Source: a virus. From it: a stretch of 42,019 nucleotides of DNA. A program made the position numbers and the translations under genes. Location: IMG/VR virus record IMGVR_UViG_3300034418_008782, positions 1 to 42,019 of that record. One strand, given 5' to 3'. The notes beneath the pieces are model-generated. The model was not told where the DNA came from and searched no databases. It saw only the letters and a program-made list of their open reading frames with translations. This document shows, piece after piece, positions 19,532 to 26,909 of this stretch. Numbering within the stretch: the stretch's first letter is position 1; every line of letters begins with the position of its first letter.

Positions 19532-20812
19532 ATGAAAGTTTCTCTAGACAGCATCACGATCGATTCATCGTTTCAGTATCGAATAACTGGCACCAATAAA
19601 GAAGTAGTGAAAGACTACGTCCTTTCGATGGAAAGGGGGGATTCATTCCCCCCTCTTGTTGTATTTGAAACTGGAGATAAACTCCTTCTTGTCGATGGAT
19701 TTCATAGATACGAAGCGTACCAGAATCGGGGGACCTCGGAAGTAGAGGTAGAAAAGAAGAAAGGGACGAAGGAGGAGGCACTCCATTTTGCCCGTTACGA
19801 AGCGAATCGTAAAAACGGGATGCGAATGACCAATGCTGACAAGGCAAAAATCGTCACAGAAACACTATTGGACCCCGCATATTCTAGTATGTCTCTTAGA
19901 CAAATCGCGGACCTATGTAAGGTGACCCATCCAACCGTCCTCAAACATAAGGAGAAACTAAATTCGCAAACTCCTGAAAAGAAAACCTCCTTTTCCTCCA
20001 AGTCCGTCACATCTTTCATCGGACTCCTAAATTCTGAAACCGAGGTCCCCGAGAATCTTTTGAAGGTTTTGGAGAAAGGAATCAAATCGAGGTTGTATGG
20101 GGAAAAATCCCTTCCTCTTGAATACCATGGGACTACGGACTTCGTTTATCCCGCGGGTAGTGGAAGTGAAAGCGCAATCAACGAGGCGTACCTTTTACGA
20201 GACTACGGCGGTCTTCCTAGTATTGTCCCATTACGGGGTAAGGTAGTGATGGATTGCGGAGGGCACATTGGATGTTTTTCTCGTAGGGTGATGGAGGAGG
20301 GAGCGAAGAAAGTGCATACGTACGAGCCGTTTCCCTCATGTCACGAAGCACTCGTGATGAATCTCAAAGGATTGAATTGTGAAATCAATCAGTTGGCACT
20401 CACAACAAAAGAAAAGGGAGGGGAGCGCCTCTCCTTCTATTACAGAGATGGAAGACTTGAGGCCAGCTCGCTTGTAAGGAAATCCAACGCTATAATGGCG
20501 CATTACGGCTATCAGGAAACAAGTGTCCCAACCATTTCATTTTGGGATGAGGTGGAGCGAATCCAACCTGAGGTTGTGAAAATGGATATTGAAGGAGAAG
20601 AATGGGAAATCCTCCAAGAAAGGGAATTCCCTAACTATGTCAAACACATCCTTATCGAAGTCCATCACATCGCAAGTAAAGGAATCGACGCAGCGGAAGA
20701 GTTAGTAAGGAATGCGATGCCTAACGCTGAGTTGAAATTCAAAAATTCTCTGTTTATCTTCAATAAGAAAGACAAACCCATCAACGCCCAATTCGTATTT
20801 AGCAGGAAATGA
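19532..20812 (+). CDS. ParB/Srx-HTH domain fused to FkbM methyltransferase
   Basis: 426 aa. Residues 1-95: ParB/sulfiredoxin-like domain (ITIDSSFQYR, FPPLVVFETGDKLLLVDGFH with GFHR at 56-59, RYEANRKNG). Residues about 115-142: helix-turn-helix (SLRQIADLCKVTHPTVLKHK). Residues about 195-420: FkbM-type SAM methyltransferase, motif I VVMDCGGHIGCFS (238-250), acidic EPF (265-267), and KMDIEGEEWEIL (350-361). FkbM enzymes usually O-methylate sugars; ParB-HTH regions bind DNA. The fusion therefore suggests methylation of a sugar carried on DNA, or DNA-guided regulation. It lies between a glycosyltransferase and a UDP-galactopyranose mutase. The GTG at 19496 lies in the palindrome and is not the likely start. 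Confidence 0.82.
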   Translation: MKVSLDSITIDSSFQYRITGTNKEVVKDYVLSMERGDSFPPLVVFETGDKLLLVDGFHRYEAYQNRGTSEVEVEKKKGTKEEALHFARYEANRKNGMRMTNADKAKIVTETLLDPAYSSMSLRQIADLCKVTHPTVLKHKEKLNSQTPEKKTSFSSKSVTSFIGLLNSETEVPENLLKVLEKGIKSRLYGEKSLPLEYHGTTDFVYPAGSGSESAINEAYLLRDYGGLPSIVPLRGKVVMDCGGHIGCFSRRVMEEGAKKVHTYEPFPSCHEALVMNLKGLNCEINQLALTTKEKGGERLSFYYRDGRLEASSLVRKSNAIMAHYGYQETSVPTISFWDEVERIQPEVVKMDIEGEEWEILQEREFPNYVKHILIEVHHIASKGIDAAEELVRNAMPNAELKFKNSLFIFNKKDKPINAQFVFSRK

Positions 20813-20814
20813 TT

Positions 20815-20961
20815 ATGAAAACGTTTGACGACCTTGAGTATGGAGAGCAGCGGGAAATCCTCACTGAATTCCTTCTCGCCGAGTATGAAGAGCAACTTCA
20901 CTCTACAGGAATAGGCGACCTCCTCGAAGAAGCAGAATCACTTGGTTTTGAGTTGAAATGA
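20815..20961 (+). CDS. Hypothetical acidic protein (48 aa)
   Basis: Starts just after the ParB-FkbM stop; an in-frame ATG at 20809 is an alternative. Glu/Leu-rich helical (EILTEFLLAEYEEQL). ATGA overlap with the mutase gene, so it is co-translated with it. No family recognised. Confidence 0.6.
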   Translation: MKTFDDLEYGEQREILTEFLLAEYEEQLHSTGIGDLLEEAESLGFELK

Positions 20962-22070
20962 AAATCTTAGTAGTCGGCTCCGGAATCGCAGGAGCAGTTG
21001 TCGCTTGGGAGTGTGCTGAAGCGGGCCACCAAGTAACCGTATTTGAGAAATCCGGCCATGTTGGCGGGAATTGCCGTGACTACAATAACGAATACGGAGA
21101 GAAAATCCACGCGGAGGGTCCTCACCTTTTCCATACTAGCGCGGACTCCATCGCTGTGAAGTGGCTATCTCAATTTACTGAATGGACCCATTACGAGCAC
21201 CGAGTCAGGGCACTATTGGAGGACGGCCGCACAACTCCTCTTCCGGTCAATCAAACTACTCTCGAGGATGTTTTTGGAGTGAAATTCCTAACACCTGATG
21301 ATGCCAGGAAATTCCTGGATGACCTCAGAGAAAAGGATATAGTAGCACCAACCAACTCAGACCAAGTCTTCCTGAAGTCAGTAGGGGCCACTCTGGCAGA
21401 CATATTTTTCCGTCCTTACACTCTCAAACATTGGGGTCGGCCTGCGACAGAAATTGAGGCAAAGGTTGGAGCACGAATCCCAACTCGGACTGACCGAGAT
21501 GACCGCTACTTCACTGACGCTTTCCAAAAAATGCCGACGGATGGATTCACTCCCATTTTTGAGAAAATCTTCTCTCATCCAAACATCGATTTGGTGCTCA
21601 ACAAATCCCACAACTGCCGAGAGAATGTATCCTTCGACAAAATCTTTCTTTCCTGCCCCATTGACGAATACTACGACTACGAGTTTGGTCGTCTTCCGTA
21701 TCGCTCTGTCAAATTTGTGGAAGGAGTAGTTGATGAGGACCAAAGTGCGACTACCATAAATTTCACAGACGACGGTATTTACACTCGCTCCACTCAGTGG
21801 AGTTTGATTCCTACCTCAGGTCGTAGGAAGGATGGGAAGTCTACGGTGACCTTGGAGGTCCCTTGTGACCCTGCCGAAAACGAAGGGAAGTGTTATTATC
21901 CCGTGAGGAATGAGGAATCTCTAAATCTCTATTCGAAATATGCGGAGCTGGCAGAAAAAGATGACCTCACATTCATCGGGCGATTGGGTCAATTTATCTA
22001 CTATGACATGGCACCCTGCATCAACGCAACTCACATTATTGTAAAGAGATTTCTAGATGGAATTCACTGA
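20958..22070 (+). CDS. glf: UDP-galactopyranose mutase
   Basis: 370 aa, the usual length for bacterial Glf. Flavoenzyme interconverting UDP-galactopyranose and UDP-galactofuranose. FAD-binding GSGIAGAVVAWECAEAG (7-23) and VFEKSGHVGGNCRD, the family signature GPHLFHT (about 55-61), LPVNQTTLEDVF, and the C-terminal block CYYPVRNEESLNLYSKYAEL with FIGRLGQFIYYDM are all present. UDP-galactofuranose normally feeds cell-surface polysaccharide; in a phage next to a glycosyltransferase and a sugar-methyltransferase-like fusion it may supply the donor for DNA or virion glycosylation. Its end overlaps the HNH gene by 14 nt. Confidence 0.92.
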   Translation: MKILVVGSGIAGAVVAWECAEAGHQVTVFEKSGHVGGNCRDYNNEYGEKIHAEGPHLFHTSADSIAVKWLSQFTEWTHYEHRVRALLEDGRTTPLPVNQTTLEDVFGVKFLTPDDARKFLDDLREKDIVAPTNSDQVFLKSVGATLADIFFRPYTLKHWGRPATEIEAKVGARIPTRTDRDDRYFTDAFQKMPTDGFTPIFEKIFSHPNIDLVLNKSHNCRENVSFDKIFLSCPIDEYYDYEFGRLPYRSVKFVEGVVDEDQSATTINFTDDGIYTRSTQWSLIPTSGRRKDGKSTVTLEVPCDPAENEGKCYYPVRNEESLNLYSKYAELAEKDDLTFIGRLGQFIYYDMAPCINATHIIVKRFLDGIH

Positions 22071-22647
22071 AGAAACACTAAGGAAGTTTGTCGAAGATTG
22101 TCACAAAAAATACGACAAGGAGGGGTGGATTGGTCCGTTTGAAATGGCGCACCATCCCTTACCTAGATGTCTAGGGGGCACCGACATGGTGAAACTTGAA
22201 AAACCTGACCATTGTATTCATGACGTGATTCAATCAGAAGTCTATCAACAAAATTCTTTCTATGGAAACGCAATCCACTATTTAGTTGGAGAGTGGGAAT
22301 TCCTTATCCCTATTTTCAAAAAGTGGAAGCGAATTACGGCCGACGAAAATCGTCCGTCACCTGAGTTTTTTAGAAGACTCGCTCTAGAGAGAAGTGAAAA
22401 TGGTACTTTGCCGGCTCAAATCTCTAGTAAAGAAGGGACTCACCCTTGGCAGACTGAAGAATGGGGTGATTCCGTAAGAAAAAGAAACATTGAAAAATAC
22501 GAAAATGGGACTCATTATTGTTTGACAGAAAAACACAAAGAAAAATGGGGGGAAATGGTAAGTCAAAAAACTTTGTGTGAGTGTGGCCGTCTTATTGGGG
22601 GCGGCCCAGGGGGAATGAAACGTCATAAAAGGGCATGTAAACTCTAA
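22057..22647 (+). CDS. HNH-like homing endonuclease with C-terminal Zn finger
   Basis: 196 aa. Residues about 30-56 (MAHHPLPRCLGGTDMVKLEK...HCIHDVI) have the His-His...His spacing of HNH nucleases. The C-terminus CECGRLIGGGPGGMKRHKRA plus a final Cys resembles a small Cys/His zinc finger for DNA binding. It overlaps the end of glf, a typical place for a freestanding homing endonuclease. A structural rather than nuclease role is unlikely; the target is unknown. Confidence 0.7.
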   Translation: MEFTEETLRKFVEDCHKKYDKEGWIGPFEMAHHPLPRCLGGTDMVKLEKPDHCIHDVIQSEVYQQNSFYGNAIHYLVGEWEFLIPIFKKWKRITADENRPSPEFFRRLALERSENGTLPAQISSKEGTHPWQTEEWGDSVRKRNIEKYENGTHYCLTEKHKEKWGEMVSQKTLCECGRLIGGGPGGMKRHKRACKL

Positions 22648-22656
22648 AGTGTGTGA

Positions 22657-22710
22657 CAGTTGAGGAAGTGGCATATAGGGAGGGCGCTAGCCCTCCTTTT
22701 GTAGTATTAT
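22657..22710 (+). promoter_or_regulatory. Operator/promoter module 7
   Basis: CAGTTGAGGAAGTG (22657-22670), GCAT, TATTAT (22705-22710) 34 bp after the repeat. Predicted +1 near 22717. Confidence 0.7.
22679..22700 (+). terminator. Intrinsic terminator within module 7
   Basis: GGAGGGC (22679-22685), loop GCTA, GCCCTCC (22690-22696), then TTTT. Confidence 0.78.
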
Positions 22711-22737
22711 ATCTATATGGAAAACAACCAAACCCCT

Positions 22738-22977
22738 ATGAAAACCCGCAAACTCCGCACTAAGCACGCCCCTAAAAAGTCTAACAAAGTAGTCGTATTC
22801 CAAAATTGGAATGCCCACCACCCTTGTACAGGCGCCAATCCTACTCCTAACCTAGACAAAGTGGTTATGTCCTACAAAGAGCAACTCAAGGCTGATCGCC
22901 GAGCTGCTGCCTTAGAGCGTCGTAACCCCAATATTGCTGAGTATGATGCTCGCGTTAAAGCTATGTACGCCGGGTAA
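22738..22977 (+). CDS. Hypothetical basic protein (79 aa)
   Basis: Lys/Arg-rich N-terminus (KTRKLRTKHAPKKSNKVVVF). The in-frame ATG at 22717 coincides with the predicted +1, so either a leaderless 86-aa form or this start with a 21-nt leader is possible; the latter matches the leader length of the other modules. No family recognised. Confidence 0.6.
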   Translation: MKTRKLRTKHAPKKSNKVVVFQNWNAHHPCTGANPTPNLDKVVMSYKEQLKADRRAAALERRNPNIAEYDARVKAMYAG

Positions 22978-23019
22978 GGTTAAGGAACTAAGTTACACCG
23001 CACCTCTACTAATCTCACT

Positions 23020-23499
23020 ATGAGCACTTTCCCCTATCGTTTAGTGCAACTTAAAAAAGACTTTGACATTTCTACTCTTTTGGAGCCTCCTAATTGGACT
23101 CCAAATAGCATTCAGGGTTACTATCGCCATCAAAGAGTTCTAGGCACATTCATTAAGTTTTGTTTAGAGCTGGGGTGCACAGTCGAACTTCCTATTTTTG
23201 AGGAAAATGCTAACTGGGATTATGGAGTAGACGTAGTAGTCAATGGACTAATCATTGACATTAAGTCATTTGGTTTGAGGGAGGATGCTAAGACCAAAAC
23301 CTTTGATAGCGAAGCCTATAGGGGTAAAGGACACTGCCCAAAATCTTTTACAAAGTGGTTGATTTTTGTACCAGAGGGATCTTCTCCCAGTTTATGGGAA
23401 GCTGCTCCGTTCCATAAACAGCGAAAATCAAAATTTGGGTATCCTCCTTATTTTTGGAAATCCGATGTGGTTCACTTTTCTAAACTGCAATGGTGTTGA
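23020..23499 (+). CDS. Putative PD-(D/E)XK nuclease-fold protein
   Basis: 159 aa. WDYGVDVVVNGLIIDIKS (67-83) has the core of the PD-(D/E)XK fold: Asp71 after a Gly-Val, a short hairpin, then Asp80-Ile-Lys82. No fused domain is visible. It sits among nucleotide-modification genes, so a nuclease that spares modified phage DNA but cuts unmodified DNA is conceivable. Fold assignment is by motif; activity is unproven. Confidence 0.55.
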   Translation: MSTFPYRLVQLKKDFDISTLLEPPNWTPNSIQGYYRHQRVLGTFIKFCLELGCTVELPIFEENANWDYGVDVVVNGLIIDIKSFGLREDAKTKTFDSEAYRGKGHCPKSFTKWLIFVPEGSSPSLWEAAPFHKQRKSKFGYPPYFWKSDVVHFSKLQWC

Positions 23500-23506
23500 T
23501 AGCGGG

Positions 23507-23533
23507 TTTACCTCTTGCACCTCTAGTTACAAT
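23507..23533 (+). promoter_or_regulatory. TTTAC-N16 class promoter
   Basis: TTTACC (23507-23512), 15-bp spacer, TACAAT (23528-23533). Predicted +1 near 23540, 10 nt before the kinase ATG. Confidence 0.6.
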
Positions 23534-23549
23534 GGTCTTGTACTAATAA

Positions 23550-24164
23550 ATGCCCATGTCCCAACAAAAACTTGTAATCTTCAGCGGTGGCGATCGAGTT
23601 GGGAAATCAACTCTAATCTCTAACATTCAAAAATTCCTTGGGGAAGAAAACTGTGATGTGTTTCACCATGGTGCTCCACCCTACCACACTTCAAACGTCT
23701 TCGACTTCTATCGAATCAATCGCGACAAATGGTTGGAAGGAGGCAAAAAATGGTGCTTGTTTGACAGAAGTTGGGCTTGCTCGTATTGCCTAGAAGATTG
23801 GCGCCGCCACACTCACGGCCAACTCGACGAAATTGCGAGTGTGGAAATTGAATTCCTTAGGATGGCCGACCAATTCTCAGTTATCCACGTGGCAGTAGAA
23901 AAGCCGTGGCAGTGGTCAGCACCAAAGCACATCGAGGAGCTAGATCAAATGCATGGAGATGCTCCAGCATGGGTCATTCGTGATGAGTATGTAGCCCGAC
24001 AAAAGGAGCATAAGCATTACTATGAAAGGCTCTATGACTTTTATGAAAATGTGACTGCTTTCCCCAGTATGGTGCATTCCCAATCCTTCGCAAAAACAGC
24101 TAGTGAAGCAGAAGCTCGTTATGTAGTAGAAAATGTCAAATCAACGCTCCATTTTTTCGGGTAA
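23550..24164 (+). CDS. P-loop deoxynucleoside/deoxynucleotide kinase
   Basis: 204 aa, thymidylate-kinase/dNK-like P-loop fold. Walker A GGDRVGKST (13-21) and CLFDRSWACSYCLEDWRR (the DRS substrate-binding region of dNK/TMPK enzymes), with VIRDEYVARQKEHKHYYERL as lid/helix. It lies directly before the dCMP-hydroxymethylase-like gene, where T4 uses gp1 to phosphorylate hm-dCMP; this protein is not obviously a gp1 homologue but could do the same job. Substrate is inferred. ATG 23556 is an alternative start two codons in. Confidence 0.75.
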   Translation: MPMSQQKLVIFSGGDRVGKSTLISNIQKFLGEENCDVFHHGAPPYHTSNVFDFYRINRDKWLEGGKKWCLFDRSWACSYCLEDWRRHTHGQLDEIASVEIEFLRMADQFSVIHVAVEKPWQWSAPKHIEELDQMHGDAPAWVIRDEYVARQKEHKHYYERLYDFYENVTAFPSMVHSQSFAKTASEAEARYVVENVKSTLHFFG

Positions 24165-24170
24165 AATTAA
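24159..24170 (+). promoter_or_regulatory. GGGTAAAATTAA motif (putative promoter)
   Basis: GGGTAAAATTAA overlaps the kinase stop and lies about 20 nt before the ATG at 24189. No TTTAC box at the expected distance. Confidence 0.5.
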
Positions 24171-24188
24171 ACCAAGCAACGCAACGCC

Positions 24189-25058
24189 ATGCACTCTCTT
24201 TACATAAGCAACACCGTCTCCACTTCTGACAACTGGGATCTGATCTACAAAAAATACCTCGAAGAAATTCTAAATCGGGGATCGATCTTTGAAGGTCGTA
24301 ACGGTGAAACACGTTCAGTATTTGGCTGTAGTGTCACTGTAGATGCTCGTGAAGGTGTTCCCATCACAACTCTTCGTAAACTCCCATTTAAAAATCTTAT
24401 CCGTGAATTCCTCTTTGACATCGGGACAAACACGAATGTTGAAGCGCTTGGAAAGGCGAAGCACTTCTGGGACTTCCTCGCCGACGAAGACGGTTGGCTC
24501 GGTGCTTCAGCATATAATCGACAATGGCGAACTTGGCCTGCTTCACTCCCTGGGTCTGAAATTCCCAATGAACGACTCACCGTATCGGGGGTAGTTGACC
24601 AATTTGAGCGTGTTCGTAAGCTCCTTATCGACACACCAAACTCCCGTCATGGTACCATTATCACAACCAACCCAACAGCGATTGATCCTGCCTGTCCTCC
24701 TTGCCACCTTTCCCTTCAGTTCATGCCCAATGGTAAGTGGCTAGATGTGATGATTCCAGCTCGTAGTAACGACATGGTTGTCGGTTTTCCGCTTGACATC
24801 GCTCGCTACACCATCATCCTTGAGTGTATGGCACGACTCACTGGCTTTGCTGCTCGCTATGTTTACATGCCATCAACCAACTCTCACATTTACGAAAACT
24901 GCTACAGTGTCGCTAAAGACATGATCGTTCGCACAACTCGTTCAAACCCCCGGCTTATAGTCAAAGGAAACCACGCTACATGGGATGATTTCGTCCTTGA
25001 TGACTTCGAACTTGAAGGCTATGATCCCCATGATTCAATAAAAGTTGGAGTCAATTAA
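24189..25058 (+). CDS. dCMP hydroxymethylase-like member of the ThyA family
   Basis: 289 aa, thymidylate-synthase fold. Catalytic Cys172 is in CPPCHLSLQF, the phosphate-binding Arg is in ARSNDMVVGF (191-200), and NSHIYENCY (231-239) matches the ThyA DxHxY region. At the position of the Asn that selects dUMP in thymidylate synthase (PFNIA) it has Asp203 (PLDIA). T4 gp42, dCMP hydroxymethylase, also has Asp here, within RSNDVVFGFRND, and the SND stretch also matches gp42 rather than ThyA. The likely reaction is dCMP plus formaldehyde carried by tetrahydrofolate to 5-hydroxymethyl-dCMP. dCMP methylation or ordinary dTMP synthesis are less likely alternatives. Confidence 0.8.
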   Translation: MHSLYISNTVSTSDNWDLIYKKYLEEILNRGSIFEGRNGETRSVFGCSVTVDAREGVPITTLRKLPFKNLIREFLFDIGTNTNVEALGKAKHFWDFLADEDGWLGASAYNRQWRTWPASLPGSEIPNERLTVSGVVDQFERVRKLLIDTPNSRHGTIITTNPTAIDPACPPCHLSLQFMPNGKWLDVMIPARSNDMVVGFPLDIARYTIILECMARLTGFAARYVYMPSTNSHIYENCYSVAKDMIVRTTRSNPRLIVKGNHATWDDFVLDDFELEGYDPHDSIKVGVN

Positions 25059-25289
25059 ATGAATTTGCCCACTCTTTTCGTCTTTTTCGTAATCGCAGCG
25101 CTCTACATCCTAGAGCCAAACCTTTTCCGTCTCCTCCCTGAAGCCGTAACACTGGTGTTCAAGATGGCGCACCTAGGGATGCGCCGTGAGATAATGAAGT
25201 TCAAACTTAAACGCCAGTTGGATAAGGACATCAAAGAGATGACTAAGTCTATGGAAGAGTTTACGAAGAAGCAAAAGAGTGTAAAATAG
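25059..25289 (+). CDS. Membrane-anchored coiled-coil protein (76 aa)
   Basis: Starts immediately after the previous stop. Residues 3-20 (LPTLFVFFVIAALYILEP) form a membrane segment, and about residues 42-76 a Lys/Glu-rich coiled coil ending in KKQKSVK. Function unknown. Confidence 0.65.
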   Translation: MNLPTLFVFFVIAALYILEPNLFRLLPEAVTLVFKMAHLGMRREIMKFKLKRQLDKDIKEMTKSMEEFTKKQKSVK

Positions 25290-25326
25290 ATCTAAGCACC
25301 CATGGAATCCTACGAAATTGTCTGTG

Positions 25327-26235
25327 ATGAAAACTCCTGCCGAGCAGTCCCCAAAAAGGCTTTTGATTGTCGATGCATTAGCCCTATTCCATCGGTCCCG
25401 CAACGCTCTGCTCCGGACTATGAAGGAGGGGATGAGGCTACCGGATGGCACCCCAACGACTGGCAGTTTCGGGTTCTGTAACAACCTACTATCGTTTCTA
25501 AAGAAAACCGAAGCAACCCACTGCCTCGTAGTCTATGATGCTGGTGGTAACTTCCGCAAGCAACAGTCAGAAGAGTACAAAGCCAACCGAGCTAAAAACT
25601 CTGAGGACTTCTATCGAGAGATGGAAATTGTCAAAAGACACATCCTCCCTGCGTTCGGAATCAAGACCTTAGGGATTAAAGGTGTAGAGGCAGATGATGT
25701 AATCTACACAGTTAGCCGAACGATGGAAAACCAGTTTGACGAGATCCTCATCCTCACTTGTGACCAAGACATCCTTCAATGCGTTCGCCCAGGTGTGAAG
25801 GTGCTGCTGTTCAACTCAGCAAAGAACACCAAGATGATGGGGGAAGAGGAAGTCAAGGAGAAACTGGGTGTTATGCCAGAACATATCCCAATGCTCAAAG
25901 CACTCTCAGGTGACTCTTCAGATAACATTCGCGGCATTCGCGGCATTGGTAATAAAACTGCTGTGAAAATCTTAGAAGAGTGCGAGTTTAACTGGGAGCA
26001 TGTGCTCATGCACAAAAAGGTTAACATCAACTCTGATATAGCCAAAGAAAATCTAGAACTTACCAAGAGTGTAACAGTCTCTTCTGTGTTCACCCTCAGC
26101 CCCACAGATCTTCTGCTCGGCGCTGGCACTTACCAGCAAGTTGACATCCTCTTTGATAAATTCCACTTTGAGTCATTCAAAAAGCGCAGAGCCTCCATAC
26201 TCAAAACGCTAAACATTAACGATAGCAGAAAGTAA
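25327..26235 (+). CDS. 5'-3' exonuclease (FEN / Pol I exo-like)
   Basis: 302 aa. RNase H/flap-nuclease family that removes RNA primers and processes 5' flaps. Metal-binding acidic blocks: LLIVDALALFHRS, VEADDVIYTV, LTCDQDILQ, and the helix-hairpin-helix SGDSSDNIRGIRGIGNKTA that binds DNA. The family-A polymerase downstream lacks this domain, so the two probably act together at Okazaki fragments. ATG 25327 is used; a TTG three codons earlier is in frame. The end overlaps the next start (ATGA). Confidence 0.9.
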   Translation: MKTPAEQSPKRLLIVDALALFHRSRNALLRTMKEGMRLPDGTPTTGSFGFCNNLLSFLKKTEATHCLVVYDAGGNFRKQQSEEYKANRAKNSEDFYREMEIVKRHILPAFGIKTLGIKGVEADDVIYTVSRTMENQFDEILILTCDQDILQCVRPGVKVLLFNSAKNTKMMGEEEVKEKLGVMPEHIPMLKALSGDSSDNIRGIRGIGNKTAVKILEECEFNWEHVLMHKKVNINSDIAKENLELTKSVTVSSVFTLSPTDLLLGAGTYQQVDILFDKFHFESFKKRRASILKTLNINDSRK

Positions 26236-26909
26236 TGAAAAAGCACATCAGTCGGATGCTTGTAGCAATGGCGCTACTCACACCGACACAAGTCTTCGCC
26301 GATGAGAGCGAAGTTCAGCGGTGGAATAGCTCCGACTCGATGGGTTGCATGATACTTCGAGAGTGCAAGAAAGGAGTCACAAGAGTAAAAAATTGGAAAG
26401 AACTATCTGCAACTTCGGGGGCAACTACTGGAGACTACACTATTGAGAACGAGGCAGACATCATCATTATCAATTTGAACGCCTTAGACATTCCGGTTTA
26501 TGTCGCTGAGTCGATGTACTTTCCACATAATGTCACTGGATTGTATGATGTAAGAAGCAACCAAATGTTCCTTAACAAAAGGTACATGAAGGACACCAAT
26601 CGCCTTATCAAAACCCTTCGTCATGAGGGTTGGCATGCTGTACAAGACTGTATGGCTGGTTCTCTTGACAACACTTTTATCGCTATAGTTCACAGTGAGG
26701 AGAAAGTTCCGAGCCTGTGGAAGGAGATCGTTGCAAAAACGTATCCTGAGAGTGCTCGTGTCTGGGAAGCTGAAGCAAAGTGGATGGGAACTCAACTAGG
26801 AGAAACAGCGTACGCATTGCAGATGTGCCGTCAGAAGCCACTGTGGGAGGTTTACGAGCCCACGCCGATGACCAGAGAGTGGCTTGAAAAAGAAGGATTC
26901 ATTAAATGA
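26235..26909 (+). CDS. Secreted HExxH metallopeptidase-like protein
   Basis: 224 aa. Signal peptide at 1-22 (MKKHISRMLVAMALLTPTQV...). RHEGWHAVQDC (about 134-144) is an HExxH zinc-binding motif; a Glu in VWEAEAKWMG could be the third ligand. Several Cys suggest disulfides in the periplasm. It could act on the cell envelope during lysis or on surface proteins; the substrate is unknown. Overlaps the next gene as ATGA. Confidence 0.75.
   Translation: MKKHISRMLVAMALLTPTQVFADESEVQRWNSSDSMGCMILRECKKGVTRVKNWKELSATSGATTGDYTIENEADIIIINLNALDIPVYVAESMYFPHNVTGLYDVRSNQMFLNKRYMKDTNRLIKTLRHEGWHAVQDCMAGSLDNTFIAIVHSEEKVPSLWKEIVAKTYPESARVWEAEAKWMGTQLGETAYALQMCRQKPLWEVYEPTPMTREWLEKEGFIK

Noticed and set aside
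24189-25058. Simple label 'thymidylate synthase'
   Set aside because: The family is right, but Asp203 replaces the Asn needed for dUMP preference and the RSNDMVVGF stretch follows gp42, so dCMP hydroxymethylase is the better call.
25303-25482. 59-codon frame starting MESYEIVCDEN
   Set aside because: Out of frame with and almost wholly inside the 5' exonuclease gene, whose conserved motifs are certain. The upstream 24 nt alone do not justify a gene.
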